This document shows positions 35,268 to 44,231 of a DNA stretch of 45,454 nt, in pieces. How positions within the stretch are numbered: position 1 is the stretch's first letter; every line of letters begins with the position of its first letter. The DNA comes from Candidatus Cloacimonetes bacterium HGW-Cloacimonetes-1 (GTDB lineage: Bacteria; Cloacimonadota; Cloacimonadia; Cloacimonadales; Cloacimonadaceae). A program made the translations under genes and the position numbers. Where the stretch lies: the NCBI GenBank assembly GCA_002841975.1, contig PHBQ01000011.1, positions 1 through 45,454 of the forward strand, read 5' to 3'. Below the pieces are notes generated by a model. The model saw nothing but the letters and a program-made list of their open reading frames with translations, was not told where the DNA came from and made no database searches.

Positions 35268-35341
35268 CCGTAGAGTAGGATTCCGATCGTACTTGAAAAG
35301 ACTCGGAGCTTCGGCAAGCTCCGGTACGAAAAGCTCCGCTA
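35268..35341 (+). repeat. Compound two-hairpin repeat, copy 3
   Basis: Same order as copy 2: CCGTAG, an imperfect palindrome (35275-35292), AAAAGACT, then CGGAGCTT/AAGCTCCG around CGGC (35304-35323) and AAAGCTCCGCTA. It begins immediately after the TPR gene. Confidence 0.8.
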
Positions 35342-35357
35342 GTTGGTACTTTCGTCT

Positions 35358-35386
35358 TTGGGTTGAGCAGGCTTTTGGACTATAAT
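35358..35386 (+). promoter_or_regulatory. Promoter of the beta-barrel protein gene
   Basis: A perfect -10 TATAAT (35381-35386) is 17 bases from TTGGGT (35358-35363), a weak -35. It lies 38 bases upstream of ATG 35425. Confidence 0.5.
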
Positions 35387-35424
35387 GTAAAAAAATAAAA
35401 ATCGGACTTATGAGAGGAGATAAT

Positions 35425-36168
35425 ATGAACCACAGAAACAGTATAATGATACTGGTTTTAGTACTTAGCGTTGGGATCAGCATCGGACATGCCGAAACGA
35501 CTATTGATCTGGAATCGGGACTCGTGTACAATTCGATGAATGACGTAGGGATACCAGGGGATACCGGAACCAGGTTTTCACTGACGAGTGATTTTTCGAC
35601 AGATTTAGCCCCATTCCTTCGCGTCAGAGTGTTTCAGACACTGGGGGAAAGGCATACAATATCGGCTCTGTACGCACCACTGGAAGTCCAATCTTCCGGT
35701 ATATCGACCAGGGCGATAGCTTTTGCGGGTGCTGTGTTTCCTGCCAATACCGATATCGATGGAACTTACAAGTTCAATTCGTACCGCCTCACCTATCGTT
35801 ATGATTTTGTAAAAACTCCAGCCAATGAATTTGGCATGGGATTTACTGCCAAGATCAGAGATGCAAAAATAGCTTTGAAAGGTGGCGGATTATCCGGAGA
35901 GAAGGCGAATGTAGGTTTTGTGCCCATTATCAATTTCCGCTATCTGCACAATTTCTCGGAGCAGTTTGCCGTGGTGTTTGAAGGCGATGCACTCGCTGCT
36001 CCTCAGGGCAGGGCAGAGGATGTGTTGCTGGGTGCGATCTATGATATTAACGAAAAAGTATCGCTAAAAGCCGGGTATCGGGTCTTGGAAGGTGGTGCCG
36101 ATAATGATGAAGTGTACGGCTTTGCGCTCTTCAATTATGCCGTACTGGGTTTGTCGATCAAACTGTAG
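35425..36168 (+). CDS. Outer-membrane beta-barrel protein, unknown role
   Basis: A 247-residue exported protein. ATG 35425 is preceded by GAGGAG (35413-35418) at six bases; an earlier in-frame ATG at 35410 overlaps that site and is less likely. The signal peptide runs through about residue 23 (MILVLVLSVGISIGHA). The remainder is a run of alternating beta strands with aromatic and glycine-rich turns (RLTYRYDFVKTPANEFGMG, FVPIINFRYLHNFSE, VSLKAGYRVLEGGADND) ending LFNYAVLGLSIKL, consistent with a small eight- to ten-stranded barrel. I do not recognise a specific family. It has its own promoter and so may be expressed separately from the TPR gene. Confidence 0.75.
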   Translation: MNHRNSIMILVLVLSVGISIGHAETTIDLESGLVYNSMNDVGIPGDTGTRFSLTSDFSTDLAPFLRVRVFQTLGERHTISALYAPLEVQSSGISTRAIAFAGAVFPANTDIDGTYKFNSYRLTYRYDFVKTPANEFGMGFTAKIRDAKIALKGGGLSGEKANVGFVPIINFRYLHNFSEQFAVVFEGDALAAPQGRAEDVLLGAIYDINEKVSLKAGYRVLEGGADNDEVYGFALFNYAVLGLSIKL

Positions 36169-36242
36169 AGTTTTTCGCAACCAGGATCGTAGATTAATCC
36201 TGTTTCACGCATCGGCACTGTGCTATGAGGCTTTCCCGGGAT

Positions 36243-37877
36243 TCATTTATAGAGCAGTAGTTTACGGTTAGTAACTATCCCATCTATCTGTAGTTGCATG
36301 ATGTACATTCCGGAGTTCAGGGCTTTCCCCTTGTTATCACGGGCGTCCCAGGCGATTTGGTGGTTACCACCCGCCTGCTGTTGGTCGATCAGGTTTCGCA
36401 CGATCTGGCCACGCAGGTTGTAGATACGGAGGTTCACTTTCGCATTTTTGGAGAGTTCATAGCGGATGCTGTGATGGGGACGGAAAGGATTGGGGAAAGT
36501 CACTTGCGATACGACCTCCGGCAGCACATCGTCCACGGCAGTGCCGGGCATCGCGTATTTTGCCACAAACATATTGGCATTGGCACCATTGCCGGTGTCG
36601 AGAGTAAATTCTCCAAAGCTGCAGCTTCCGCCAAACCATCCGCAGATCACAATATCTGGTGTGAGCACGATATCCGTTGCCACGTCGTTTTCGGAACCTC
36701 CTACCGTGATCAGCCTTTGCGCAAGATCCCAAGTGGGGTTGTAGCGATCATCGACGTAGATGTAAATGTCATAGGCACCATTGGCTATTTGATTGGGGAT
36801 GCCAAAGAGATTTGAAGTGGCGGAATAGGATCCTGTGGAGACGCTGTAATCGCCGATATAGCAAGCCCTGCCCCGGTCTGAATCTTCACCGCCTGCGCTT
36901 TGAGCATATTGCCACTCCCCGCTGATGGCATCAAAGCCGGCATTATAAATATCATCGCTACCCGCAATGCTGTTCAAACTGAATTCGCCAAACTGTGCGG
37001 ATCCGCTGATTCTACCGGTCAGCATACCTCTGCCGTCGCGGACGGAGATGCTGTTGACTCCTGCGTTTTCTCCCCGATTTGCCCACTGGAAATTGCCATT
37101 GAGGTCATATTTTGCCACAAAGGCACCGGTTCCCGGGAGCAGGAAGGTTCCAAAGGCGGTGGTGTTACTGCACACACCTGTGATGTAGGAAGATCCTAGC
37201 CCATCATTGGCTATTTTATAGCCGTAATCTACTCCCTCCGTGCCGGCACTTTGGCCCCACAGAACGTTTCCGGCGCTGTCCAAAGCGGCAACGTAGATAT
37301 CACTACCGCCAAAGCTTTGCAGACTGAGTCCTGCCGAGAGTTGCATCGTTTCGCCAAACCAGCCGGTGACAAATATGCGATCTGCGGCACAAGAGATGCC
37401 ATAGCCAATATCGTTGCTGGCTCCTCCGAAACTCTGCCCGAAAATCACATCACCTATAGGACTGAGCTTGATTACAAAAATATCCCAGGATCCATTGGAG
37501 TACAAGGTGGAATCGCCCACCTGCATATGCTCATTGAAGTATCCCGTTACATAGCAATTGCCCGTGGGGTCTGTATCGATGCTCAAGGCGACATCTTCAC
37601 TGCTGCCTCCAAAGGATTGCGCCCATAGGATCTGCCCGGAAGCAGAGCATTTGAGCACAAAGATGTCGGAGACCCCTGCGCAATACAGGGTGTCGGAGCC
37701 TACCGCCATGGAATCTGTGAAAGATCCGGTGACAAAGATATTTGCATCCGTGTCGGTAGCTAGATCCCAGGCGCGCTCGTTACCACCGGAACCTATATTC
37801 AAAGCCCATTCCCAGCCAGTGGCAAAGACAGAAAGACATGCCAGAAGCATGATTCCGCTAATGATAGTGTGTTTCAT
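36243..37877 (-). CDS. Secreted beta-propeller protein with FlgD-like C-terminal sorting domain
   Basis: A 544-residue exported protein. ATG 37877 follows GGGAG at six bases and opens the signal peptide (MKHTIISGIMLLACLSVFA). The body has SBBP-type propeller repeats of about 50-55 residues with the recurring pattern D-x-x-GNxxxTGxF and W-A-Q-S-F/A-G-G: DTDANIFVTGSFTDSMAVG, DPTGNCYVTGYFNEHMQVG, ADRIFVTGWFGETMQL, GLGSSYITGVCS. The last 85 residues are a FlgD-like Ig domain: VTFPNPFRPHHSIRYEL, then VNLRIYNLRGQIVRNL, W-D-A-R-D-N-K-G and LNSGMYIMQL. Such tails commonly serve as secretion or anchoring signals in FCB bacteria. It is probably displayed on or released from the cell surface. Confidence 0.85.
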   Translation of the reverse strand: MKHTIISGIMLLACLSVFATGWEWALNIGSGGNERAWDLATDTDANIFVTGSFTDSMAVGSDTLYCAGVSDIFVLKCSASGQILWAQSFGGSSEDVALSIDTDPTGNCYVTGYFNEHMQVGDSTLYSNGSWDIFVIKLSPIGDVIFGQSFGGASNDIGYGISCAADRIFVTGWFGETMQLSAGLSLQSFGGSDIYVAALDSAGNVLWGQSAGTEGVDYGYKIANDGLGSSYITGVCSNTTAFGTFLLPGTGAFVAKYDLNGNFQWANRGENAGVNSISVRDGRGMLTGRISGSAQFGEFSLNSIAGSDDIYNAGFDAISGEWQYAQSAGGEDSDRGRACYIGDYSVSTGSYSATSNLFGIPNQIANGAYDIYIYVDDRYNPTWDLAQRLITVGGSENDVATDIVLTPDIVICGWFGGSCSFGEFTLDTGNGANANMFVAKYAMPGTAVDDVLPEVVSQVTFPNPFRPHHSIRYELSKNAKVNLRIYNLRGQIVRNLIDQQQAGGNHQIAWDARDNKGKALNSGMYIMQLQIDGIVTNRKLLLYK

Positions 37878-37907
37878 CAAATCTCCCAAAGTCTGCTTTT
37901 AAAGTAA

Positions 37908-37929
37908 GGGACGGATCCAAGCCCGTCCC
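37908..37929 (-). terminator. Terminator-like hairpin between two minus-strand genes
   Basis: GGGACGG (37908-37914) and CCGTCCC (37923-37929) form a seven-bp stem around eight bases, followed on the minus strand by TTACTTT. It would separate the upstream membrane protein gene from the propeller gene. Confidence 0.5.
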
Positions 37930-37949
37930 CAAAGTGGATTTAATCCCTC

Positions 37950-38420
37950 TTATTTCACGAACAAAGGGAGCACATTTGCCAGAATAATGTAGAGTGCCGC
38001 CAAAAACAGGTAGATGGCAAGGCCAATCCCGGTCAGTTTGAAAAAGCGGGATAAGCAATACAGGAACTCATTGACGTGCCCGATGGAGGGATCTGTCTGT
38101 ATAGCTTTGACGGATTTGCCGGCATGACTCAAGAGATTGGTAATCGTGAGCCAATACCACAACAATACGCACATCAAGGCGATCGAGATCAGCATTACTC
38201 CGAGGCTCATGTTGTCACGGGCATAAAGGAGAATCCCGATAACGACAAAGCTCATCATCAGCATGCTGATATAATTTGCAATAGTGATAAAGTTTAGCCA
38301 TTTGTCCGAACGCAGCATGATCTGCGTAAACATCCGGGGGGTGAGGACATTATCATCCACTATGGGCAATACTACGGTCGGTTCTTCGATTTCGACATCG
38401 ATTATTTCTTCATTTTCCAT
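37950..38420 (-). CDS. Unknown membrane protein
   Basis: A 156-residue protein starting at ATG 38420 with AGGA seven bases upstream; an upstream in-frame ATG at 38495 lacks such a site. The N-terminal 30 residues are acidic (MENEEIIDVEIEEPTVVLP). Three hydrophobic segments are clear (about 45-66, 72-94 and 131-152), and a conserved-looking stretch between the second and third reads TNLLSHAGKSVKAIQTDPS. I do not recognise the family. It resembles short membrane proteins of FCB bacteria in which a helical hairpin is followed by a tail anchor, but that is only an impression. A terminator-like hairpin follows. Confidence 0.65.
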   Translation of the reverse strand: MENEEIIDVEIEEPTVVLPIVDDNVLTPRMFTQIMLRSDKWLNFITIANYISMLMMSFVVIGILLYARDNMSLGVMLISIALMCVLLWYWLTITNLLSHAGKSVKAIQTDPSIGHVNEFLYCLSRFFKLTGIGLAIYLFLAALYIILANVLPLFVK

Positions 38421-38606
38421 CTTTACATCCTTGCGACTATACATTATGGAGTCAATAGCCGATGCTGAGGCTGAATAATCTGGAGATAATGTCAAGCAAA
38501 ATCGGGATTAGGCAACATTACTGGATACTCCATAAGCAGAATTGACATGGCACCTCTGCTCTGCACTATAGTCGTTAGCGGATTGACAATGACGCAGTTT
38601 AGTTAC

Positions 38607-39287
38607 TCAGTAATAAATAACTGTCGTTTGGGCAGCGCGGATAGTTGCTTTCTTTGTATCAAAGCTATTCTCTTGTTGCAGGCCGAAGCTAAAAGAGTCA
38701 TTCTGCCCTTGAGGTATTACAGTGTTGGCCGGCAAAGAGAAGCTTCGATCGGACGCAAGCAAATCAATCCAGTCCAAATAGTAGATGCTTTTGGATTCGG
38801 GGTTTGATTCAGCACAAACGTAAACATACTGTGCATGGCTATTGGACAATAAACTCCAAGAAATGTTATTGGTTTCCGTAGGGTTAAAACTTTGTGGGAA
38901 AGTAATCGTAGGAGTACAAGGTATAGTTACTTCTGTTGAACAGATCTCTTCGCCATTACGGCTAAAGACCATATTGTAGGTGGCCCCGGCATCCAACTGC
39001 ACACTAGGGGCTTTTAACTGCCAACTATGGTAGGTGCTTTCAGTAACAAGCGGAATGTCCTGGGAGTTTAAACTAAGAGCATAATTATCGGATTGCTGGA
39101 CATTGGTATCAGTTCCATACCACTCTGCAGTAAACTTGTATGAATTTGTTTTTCCCAAAATAGGCACGCTATTCCAAAAAAATATTCTCCAATCCACTTG
39201 CTGAGGAGCTGTGGTATCTTTGCAGGAACTAAACATAATCGAAGATAAAATCAAAATAATAACTAACACAAGTACATGTCGATTCAT
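38607..39287 (-). CDS. Putative lipoprotein, unknown function
   Basis: A 226-residue protein with a lipoprotein-type signal (LVLVIILILSSIMFSSC, lipid-modified Cys22). The ATG has GGAG six bases upstream. The mature part is beta-rich and shows an approximate two-module layout: VDWRIFFWNSVPILGKTNSYKF then YNMVFSRNGEEICSTEVTI, and a second part from about 135 (TITFPQSFNPTETNNISWSL) that resembles fibronectin-like folds. No family recognised. It has its own upstream DNA of about 280 bases with a weak TTGACT (39491-39486) and TAATAG pair on the minus strand. Confidence 0.6.
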   Translation of the reverse strand: MNRHVLVLVIILILSSIMFSSCKDTTAPQQVDWRIFFWNSVPILGKTNSYKFTAEWYGTDTNVQQSDNYALSLNSQDIPLVTESTYHSWQLKAPSVQLDAGATYNMVFSRNGEEICSTEVTIPCTPTITFPQSFNPTETNNISWSLLSNSHAQYVYVCAESNPESKSIYYLDWIDLLASDRSFSLPANTVIPQGQNDSFSFGLQQENSFDTKKATIRAAQTTVIYY

Positions 39288-39571
39288 AAATACTCCATAT
39301 GTAACTAGAGATAAGTGATCCTAGTGGCTTATACAGCACATCGATGAATTAGTAGAGTCCTAAACAATGGTGTACAATCCATTTTGCCACTCATCAGGTA
39401 ATAAGCGAACAATGATAATGCTCTCGTATCCACACTCTATTAGTAGCCTAGTAACATATTACACTATTAAAATCTACTCATCTCAAGTCAAGTTTATTTT
39501 ATTAAATGACCAGCTGCGATAGGCTTAAGGTATTTTCAGCCGACTTTGACAAGTGCAATAATCGATGTCTC

Positions 39572-41797
39572 TTACTGCAGTTTCTTCCGTTTCAGGAGAT
39601 TGGCATTGGTGACCACCGTGATGGAACTGCCCGCCATGGCGATCTCTGCGATCACAGGGTGGAGCAAGCCCAGGACTGCCAGAGGGATGGCTATCAGGTT
39701 GTAAAAGAACGCCCAAAAGAGGTTTTGCCGGATCTTGATAAAGGTCTGTTTGGAGAGATTGATAGCTGTGATCAGCGAGTTGAGGTCACTTCTCACAATC
39801 GTGATATCGGCAGCTTCAATGGCTATATCCGTGCCCTGTCCCATCGCAATCCCGATGTCCGCCTGCTTGAGTGCAGGAGCGTCGTTGATGCCATCTCCCA
39901 CCATTGCCACTGCACCATAGGCAGCTTGCAATTTCCGCACTTCTTCCGCTTTGTCCTGAGGTAACACGTTTGCCAATACCGTCTCGATCCCGCATTGGGC
40001 AGCAATTGCCCGGGCGGTGTTGATATTGTCCCCGCTGATCATGACCGGCAGGATGTCCTGCGCTAGGAGGGCACTGATTACTGCCTTCGCTTCGGTCTTG
40101 ATCGTATCGGCAATCATAAAGATGGCGAGCACCTTCGTGGCATCTGCCAAATATACTGGAGTGGCATAGCTATAGAGGTTTTGAGCCAGGTTTACTTCCC
40201 CGAGGCTGATCTGCTTTTGTTCCAGCAAAGCCTGATTTCCCAAGTGATAGACTTCTCCCGCAATAGATCCGGAGATGCCTTTGCCGGCCTCGGATATAAA
40301 GTCTGTGACTTTGTCCAGGGGCAGTCCGTCTTGCTTTGCTTTGCGGATAATAGCCTTGGCGAGGGGATGTTCGGAGCCCGTCTCCAGCGTTGCTGCCAGA
40401 GACAAGAGCCGTGCCTGATCGGCGTCCTTGCCGATGATTTGCACCAGTTCAGGGTGCCCATAGGTGAGGGTTCCGGTTTTGTCAAAAACGATTACACGGA
40501 TGTCTTTCATGGTCTGGAGTGCTTCCCCATTACGGATCAAGATCCCGCGATTTGCTCCGATTCCGCTGCCCACCATCAAAGCGGTAGGCGTGGCGAGTCC
40601 CAAAGCACAGGGACAGGCGATCACCAAGACGGCAATCGATGCCATCAACGCCGCGGCAATGCCATCGGTAACAATGCTAAAGCCCAGAATACCGGCAAAG
40701 TATGAGGCTATTGCCCCCATCTGGAGCGGTAAGAAGTACCATGCCAAAAAGGTGAGGGCGGAAAGTACCAGAATAATTGGCACAAAGACTGCCGTGATCT
40801 TGTCTGCCAGGACTTGGATCGGGACTTTGGAATGCTGTGCTTCCTGAACCAGGCGAATGACCTGCGCCAGGAAGGTGTCGCTGCCCACCTTTTCTGCTTT
40901 GATGCGGATCAGTCCATCGATGCTGAGCGTGGCACCCAAGACGTGGTCACCCGTTTTGCGGGTTACCGGCATGGATTCACCGGTTGCCATGGATTCATCT
41001 ACTGTAGTAACACCTTCTACCACCACGCCATCGGTCGGTACTTTCATCCCGGGTTTGACGATTAGGATGTCACCTATTTTGATCTTGTGGATCGGAACTT
41101 CAGTCTCCACGTCATCCACTATCATCAGAGCCGTTTTGGCACCTAAATTCATCAATTTGCGGATCGCTTCCGAGGCTTTACCTCGGGCTCGGGATTCCAG
41201 ATACCTGCCACTAAGGTGGAAAGCCAAAATCATGGCTGCAATCCCGGAAAAGGCATGCCCCGGAATGGAAGGGAAAACCAGAGATAGAGGAAGAGTCAGC
41301 AGCGATGCCAGGGTGCCGATCGCGATCAGGACATCCATATTGGCAGAACCGCTGCGCACGGATTTGAAGGCGGAGATATAGACATGGCGGGCCGGGAAGA
41401 TCATTGCCAGGATCGACAGTCCAAACATCAACCAATTATCTATATGACCACCCAGTAGTACCCGGTGAAACAGCATATGTGCTATCATGAAGATCGTGAT
41501 GACCAGGGTAAAGCTCCACACGATCAGCATCTTGGAGCGAGCCGCATGCATAGAGGCGATCTGATCGTCCTCGGTGATCGTCAATTCCTGGCGAACGGAG
41601 AAGCCCAAGGCTGATATGGTCTTTTCGATCAGTTCGAGGCTTACTTTTTTGTCGTCGTATTCGATGCCCGCTTCTTCCAGGGCAAGGTTGACGTGGGCTT
41701 TATGTACTCCCGGGATTTGCCCCAGGGCCTTTTCGGTGCGAGCGCTGCAGGCGGCACAGTGCATGCCGTCGATGCCGATTGTTTGTGATGTCTTCAT
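39572..41797 (-). CDS. copA: Copper-translocating P1B-type ATPase
   Basis: A 741-residue copper exporter. One N-terminal heavy-metal domain carries GMHCAAC (Cys14, Cys17). The membrane-six motif is CPC (395-397, VIACPCALGLATPTALM), the phosphorylation site is DKTGTLT (Asp439), and the hinge has GDGINDAPALKQADIGIAMG. The YN in FFYNLIAIPLA and the MAGSSITVVTNAN near the end are the P1B-1 signatures for Cu(I). It starts 10 bases after feoA and is last in the fur-feoB-feoA-copA run, so it is probably co-transcribed with iron genes. No CopZ chaperone or CsoR/CueR regulator is present. Confidence 0.95.
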   Translation of the reverse strand: MKTSQTIGIDGMHCAACSARTEKALGQIPGVHKAHVNLALEEAGIEYDDKKVSLELIEKTISALGFSVRQELTITEDDQIASMHAARSKMLIVWSFTLVITIFMIAHMLFHRVLLGGHIDNWLMFGLSILAMIFPARHVYISAFKSVRSGSANMDVLIAIGTLASLLTLPLSLVFPSIPGHAFSGIAAMILAFHLSGRYLESRARGKASEAIRKLMNLGAKTALMIVDDVETEVPIHKIKIGDILIVKPGMKVPTDGVVVEGVTTVDESMATGESMPVTRKTGDHVLGATLSIDGLIRIKAEKVGSDTFLAQVIRLVQEAQHSKVPIQVLADKITAVFVPIILVLSALTFLAWYFLPLQMGAIASYFAGILGFSIVTDGIAAALMASIAVLVIACPCALGLATPTALMVGSGIGANRGILIRNGEALQTMKDIRVIVFDKTGTLTYGHPELVQIIGKDADQARLLSLAATLETGSEHPLAKAIIRKAKQDGLPLDKVTDFISEAGKGISGSIAGEVYHLGNQALLEQKQISLGEVNLAQNLYSYATPVYLADATKVLAIFMIADTIKTEAKAVISALLAQDILPVMISGDNINTARAIAAQCGIETVLANVLPQDKAEEVRKLQAAYGAVAMVGDGINDAPALKQADIGIAMGQGTDIAIEAADITIVRSDLNSLITAINLSKQTFIKIRQNLFWAFFYNLIAIPLAVLGLLHPVIAEIAMAGSSITVVTNANLLKRKKLQ

Positions 41798-41807
41798 ATT
41801 TGTTTCC

Positions 41808-42113
41808 TTAGTCGCCTATGCGGACGCGAATTTTATTTGCGACTCTGCGGTCCAGGACATAGCGGGCATCTCCCACCGCGACAATGATGTTGGGCTCTGT
41901 GATGTCGTTGCGCAAGACTTTGATCATGACACCCAAGTACAATCCTCTTTCGATGGTAGTAATATCACCGTTGCAGTAGATCGTGGCGTGCATAGGTTCC
42001 GGAACATCTGCCAAACTGAGGCAGTCTCCATCAAAGCGTTTGCAGTGTTTTTTGGTGTTAAAGAGCTTTCTGCCAAAGCCCCGCAGTCGTGCTCTGTGTC
42101 TATTTGATAGCAT
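41808..42113 (-). CDS. feoA: Ferrous iron transport protein A
   Basis: A 101-residue protein with the FeoA SH3-like fold. The domain occupies about 25-100: CLSLADVPEPMHATIYCNGD, then GLYLGVMIKVLRND and the final VGDARYVLDRRVANKIRVR. The N-terminal 24 residues are strongly basic, longer than usual. It overlaps the 3' end of feoB by 14 bases. In most bacteria feoA precedes feoB, so the order here is reversed. FeoA is thought to aid or gate FeoB. Confidence 0.85.
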   Translation of the reverse strand: MLSNRHRARLRGFGRKLFNTKKHCKRFDGDCLSLADVPEPMHATIYCNGDITTIERGLYLGVMIKVLRNDITEPNIIVAVGDARYVLDRRVANKIRVRIGD

Positions 42114-44229
42114 GGTCTGTGTTTCTCCCGCTATAGCTAAGTATTAGGTAAAAAGATGCAGCAATCGCTGCGCTGACTCCAATCCAGAGCCAGGAACCAG
42201 TGTTAAAGTTTACAATCTGATAAAATAGGGTGCCGATCACCCACGCCAATGCCGTGAGATATGCCACTGTAAAGATCAGCCACCTAGTGCCATGCTCCTT
42301 GAACATCATCGCCAGGGATGCCACACACGGAGCATAGAGGACTATAAACAGCAAATATGCAAAGGTCGAACTCCAGCCGCCAAACTTGGCAGCGATATTC
42401 TCTTCGACGCTGGCTCCTGGTTCCCGATTCAGGGATTGCAGGGAACCTACCACGGCTTCTTTGGCAAAGATTCCGCTGATCAGAGCCACCGATGCTTGCC
42501 AGTTGTCACTCTTGATCCCCATGGGGTAAAAGAGCGGAGTGATCAATTTGCCACCCACTTCCAAGATGGGAACGCGGGGCTGGACCTGATCCGCAGCGGT
42601 TCTCCGGGTAAAGGGATCCGGGATCGTGATCACTTGCAGGATATTGATCAGAACTATCACCATCAGGATAGTCTTGCCGGCACGCAGGATGAAATCCCGG
42701 AGCCGATGCCAGGTATGCAAGAGGATGCCGTTCAGCGTGGGCAAATGATAGGGAGGTAATTCCATCACAAAATTGCCCGGCTCGGTCTTAAAAAGCGTCT
42801 TCTTGAGCAGCAGTGCCGTCACCATGGCCATCACTACACCACTCATGTATAAAGAAAAGATAACCAGATCTGCCCGTTGGGGAAAGAAAATCATCACCAA
42901 AAACGTATAAACCGGTAGTTTGGCACCGCAAGACATAAAGGGAGTCAACAGGGACGCGAAAATACGGTCTCTTTTGCTCTCCAAAGTGCGGGTTGCCATG
43001 ATCGCCGGGACCGTGCAGCCAAAGCCCACCAAGAGCGGGATAAACGCCTTCCCGGGTAGGCCGACCCGACGCATAAACTTGTCTGCAATAAATGCTGCCC
43101 TAGCCATGTAGCCGGAATCTTCCAGAAAAGACAAACTGACGAAGATAAAGAAGATGGGCGGGATAAAGGTGCCGATCGTGACGATGCCGCCTCCGATGCC
43201 TTCCACCACCAGGAAACGGAGCCACTCCGGAACGATGGTGAGCGCGATCAGGGCTCCCAATTGCTCCACCAGTAAATAGGATAAAGCTGCATCGATATAG
43301 CCGATCACAGGTTGGCTAAAACGTACCGCAATCAAAAACACCAAATACATCACAAAGAAAAATATAGGTAAACCCAGATAACTGTTCAATACAACCTTGT
43401 CCGTGCGATCCGAGAAGGTGTGGAGTGAGAGAGCTTGACGCTTCACCACATCTTTGGTAAGGCCGCGGATATAGCCATAACGGTCGTCGGCGATCACGGC
43501 ATCGACATTTTGGCGGCGATGTGCGGAAATAGCCTTGGTTTCTTTGGCAACGGCTTCCAGGATCACAGGAGGCACTTTCTGCGCTATAGTAGGATCTCCT
43601 TCCAATAGCTTCAGTGCAGTCCAGCGCCGGAGATTGACTTCCTCCGGAATAGTGGGCAGCAAGGCTGTATCGAGCCGTGTGAGGCTTTGTTCCACAATCT
43701 CATCATAGTGAATTATGCCCGGGAAGGCAGGGTTCAGGAGGCTGTGCTGGATAGATGTCTTGAGGGCAGGCAGATCCGGTTTTTTATTGAGGACCAGAGG
43801 ATACACGGGATAGCCCAGATGAGATTGTAAATGCATGATATCGATCTCGAGTCCGTTGCTCTTCGCAATGTCCATCATACTGAGGATCAGCATCATCGGG
43901 GTTTGCAACTCCATCAATTGTACCGTGAGGTAGAGGTTGCGCTCCAGATTGGAGGCATCGACGATATTGATTACCAGATCCGGTTTTTCCGTGAGGATAA
44001 AGTTACGCGCCACTTGCTCGTCGGGAGAGCCTGCGGAGAGAGAATAGATACCGGGTAAGTCGATCACGCGATATTCCTGCCCCGCGTGGAGGTATAGCCC
44101 TTCCTTGTGCTCGACTGTGACTCCCGGCCAATTGCCGACGGTTTGGCGTGCCCCGGTCAAGGCGTTGAAAAGGCTGGTCTTGCCGACGTTGGGATTTCCC
44201 GCCAAGGCAATCGTGGGTCGTTTATTCAT
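42100..44229 (-). CDS. feoB: Ferrous iron transporter B
   Basis: A 709-residue Fe(II) importer with a cytoplasmic G domain and a membrane part. The G1 motif is GNPNVGKTS (11-19), G2 is in WPGVT, and G3 is DLPG (57-60). The G4 motif, normally NxxD, reads SMMD (Ser117-Asp120), so the guanine-contacting Asn is replaced. The membrane part has the FeoB gate blocks GFGCTVPAIMATRTLESKR and MSCGAKLPVYTF. A C-terminal FeoB block includes GIFAKEAVVGSL. It begins two bases after the fur stop and overlaps feoA by 14 bases. Confidence 0.95.
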   Translation of the reverse strand: MNKRPTIALAGNPNVGKTSLFNALTGARQTVGNWPGVTVEHKEGLYLHAGQEYRVIDLPGIYSLSAGSPDEQVARNFILTEKPDLVINIVDASNLERNLYLTVQLMELQTPMMLILSMMDIAKSNGLEIDIMHLQSHLGYPVYPLVLNKKPDLPALKTSIQHSLLNPAFPGIIHYDEIVEQSLTRLDTALLPTIPEEVNLRRWTALKLLEGDPTIAQKVPPVILEAVAKETKAISAHRRQNVDAVIADDRYGYIRGLTKDVVKRQALSLHTFSDRTDKVVLNSYLGLPIFFFVMYLVFLIAVRFSQPVIGYIDAALSYLLVEQLGALIALTIVPEWLRFLVVEGIGGGIVTIGTFIPPIFFIFVSLSFLEDSGYMARAAFIADKFMRRVGLPGKAFIPLLVGFGCTVPAIMATRTLESKRDRIFASLLTPFMSCGAKLPVYTFLVMIFFPQRADLVIFSLYMSGVVMAMVTALLLKKTLFKTEPGNFVMELPPYHLPTLNGILLHTWHRLRDFILRAGKTILMVIVLINILQVITIPDPFTRRTAADQVQPRVPILEVGGKLITPLFYPMGIKSDNWQASVALISGIFAKEAVVGSLQSLNREPGASVEENIAAKFGGWSSTFAYLLFIVLYAPCVASLAMMFKEHGTRWLIFTVAYLTALAWVIGTLFYQIVNFNTGSWLWIGVSAAIAASFYLILSYSGRNTDHAIK

Positions 44230-44231
44230 AG

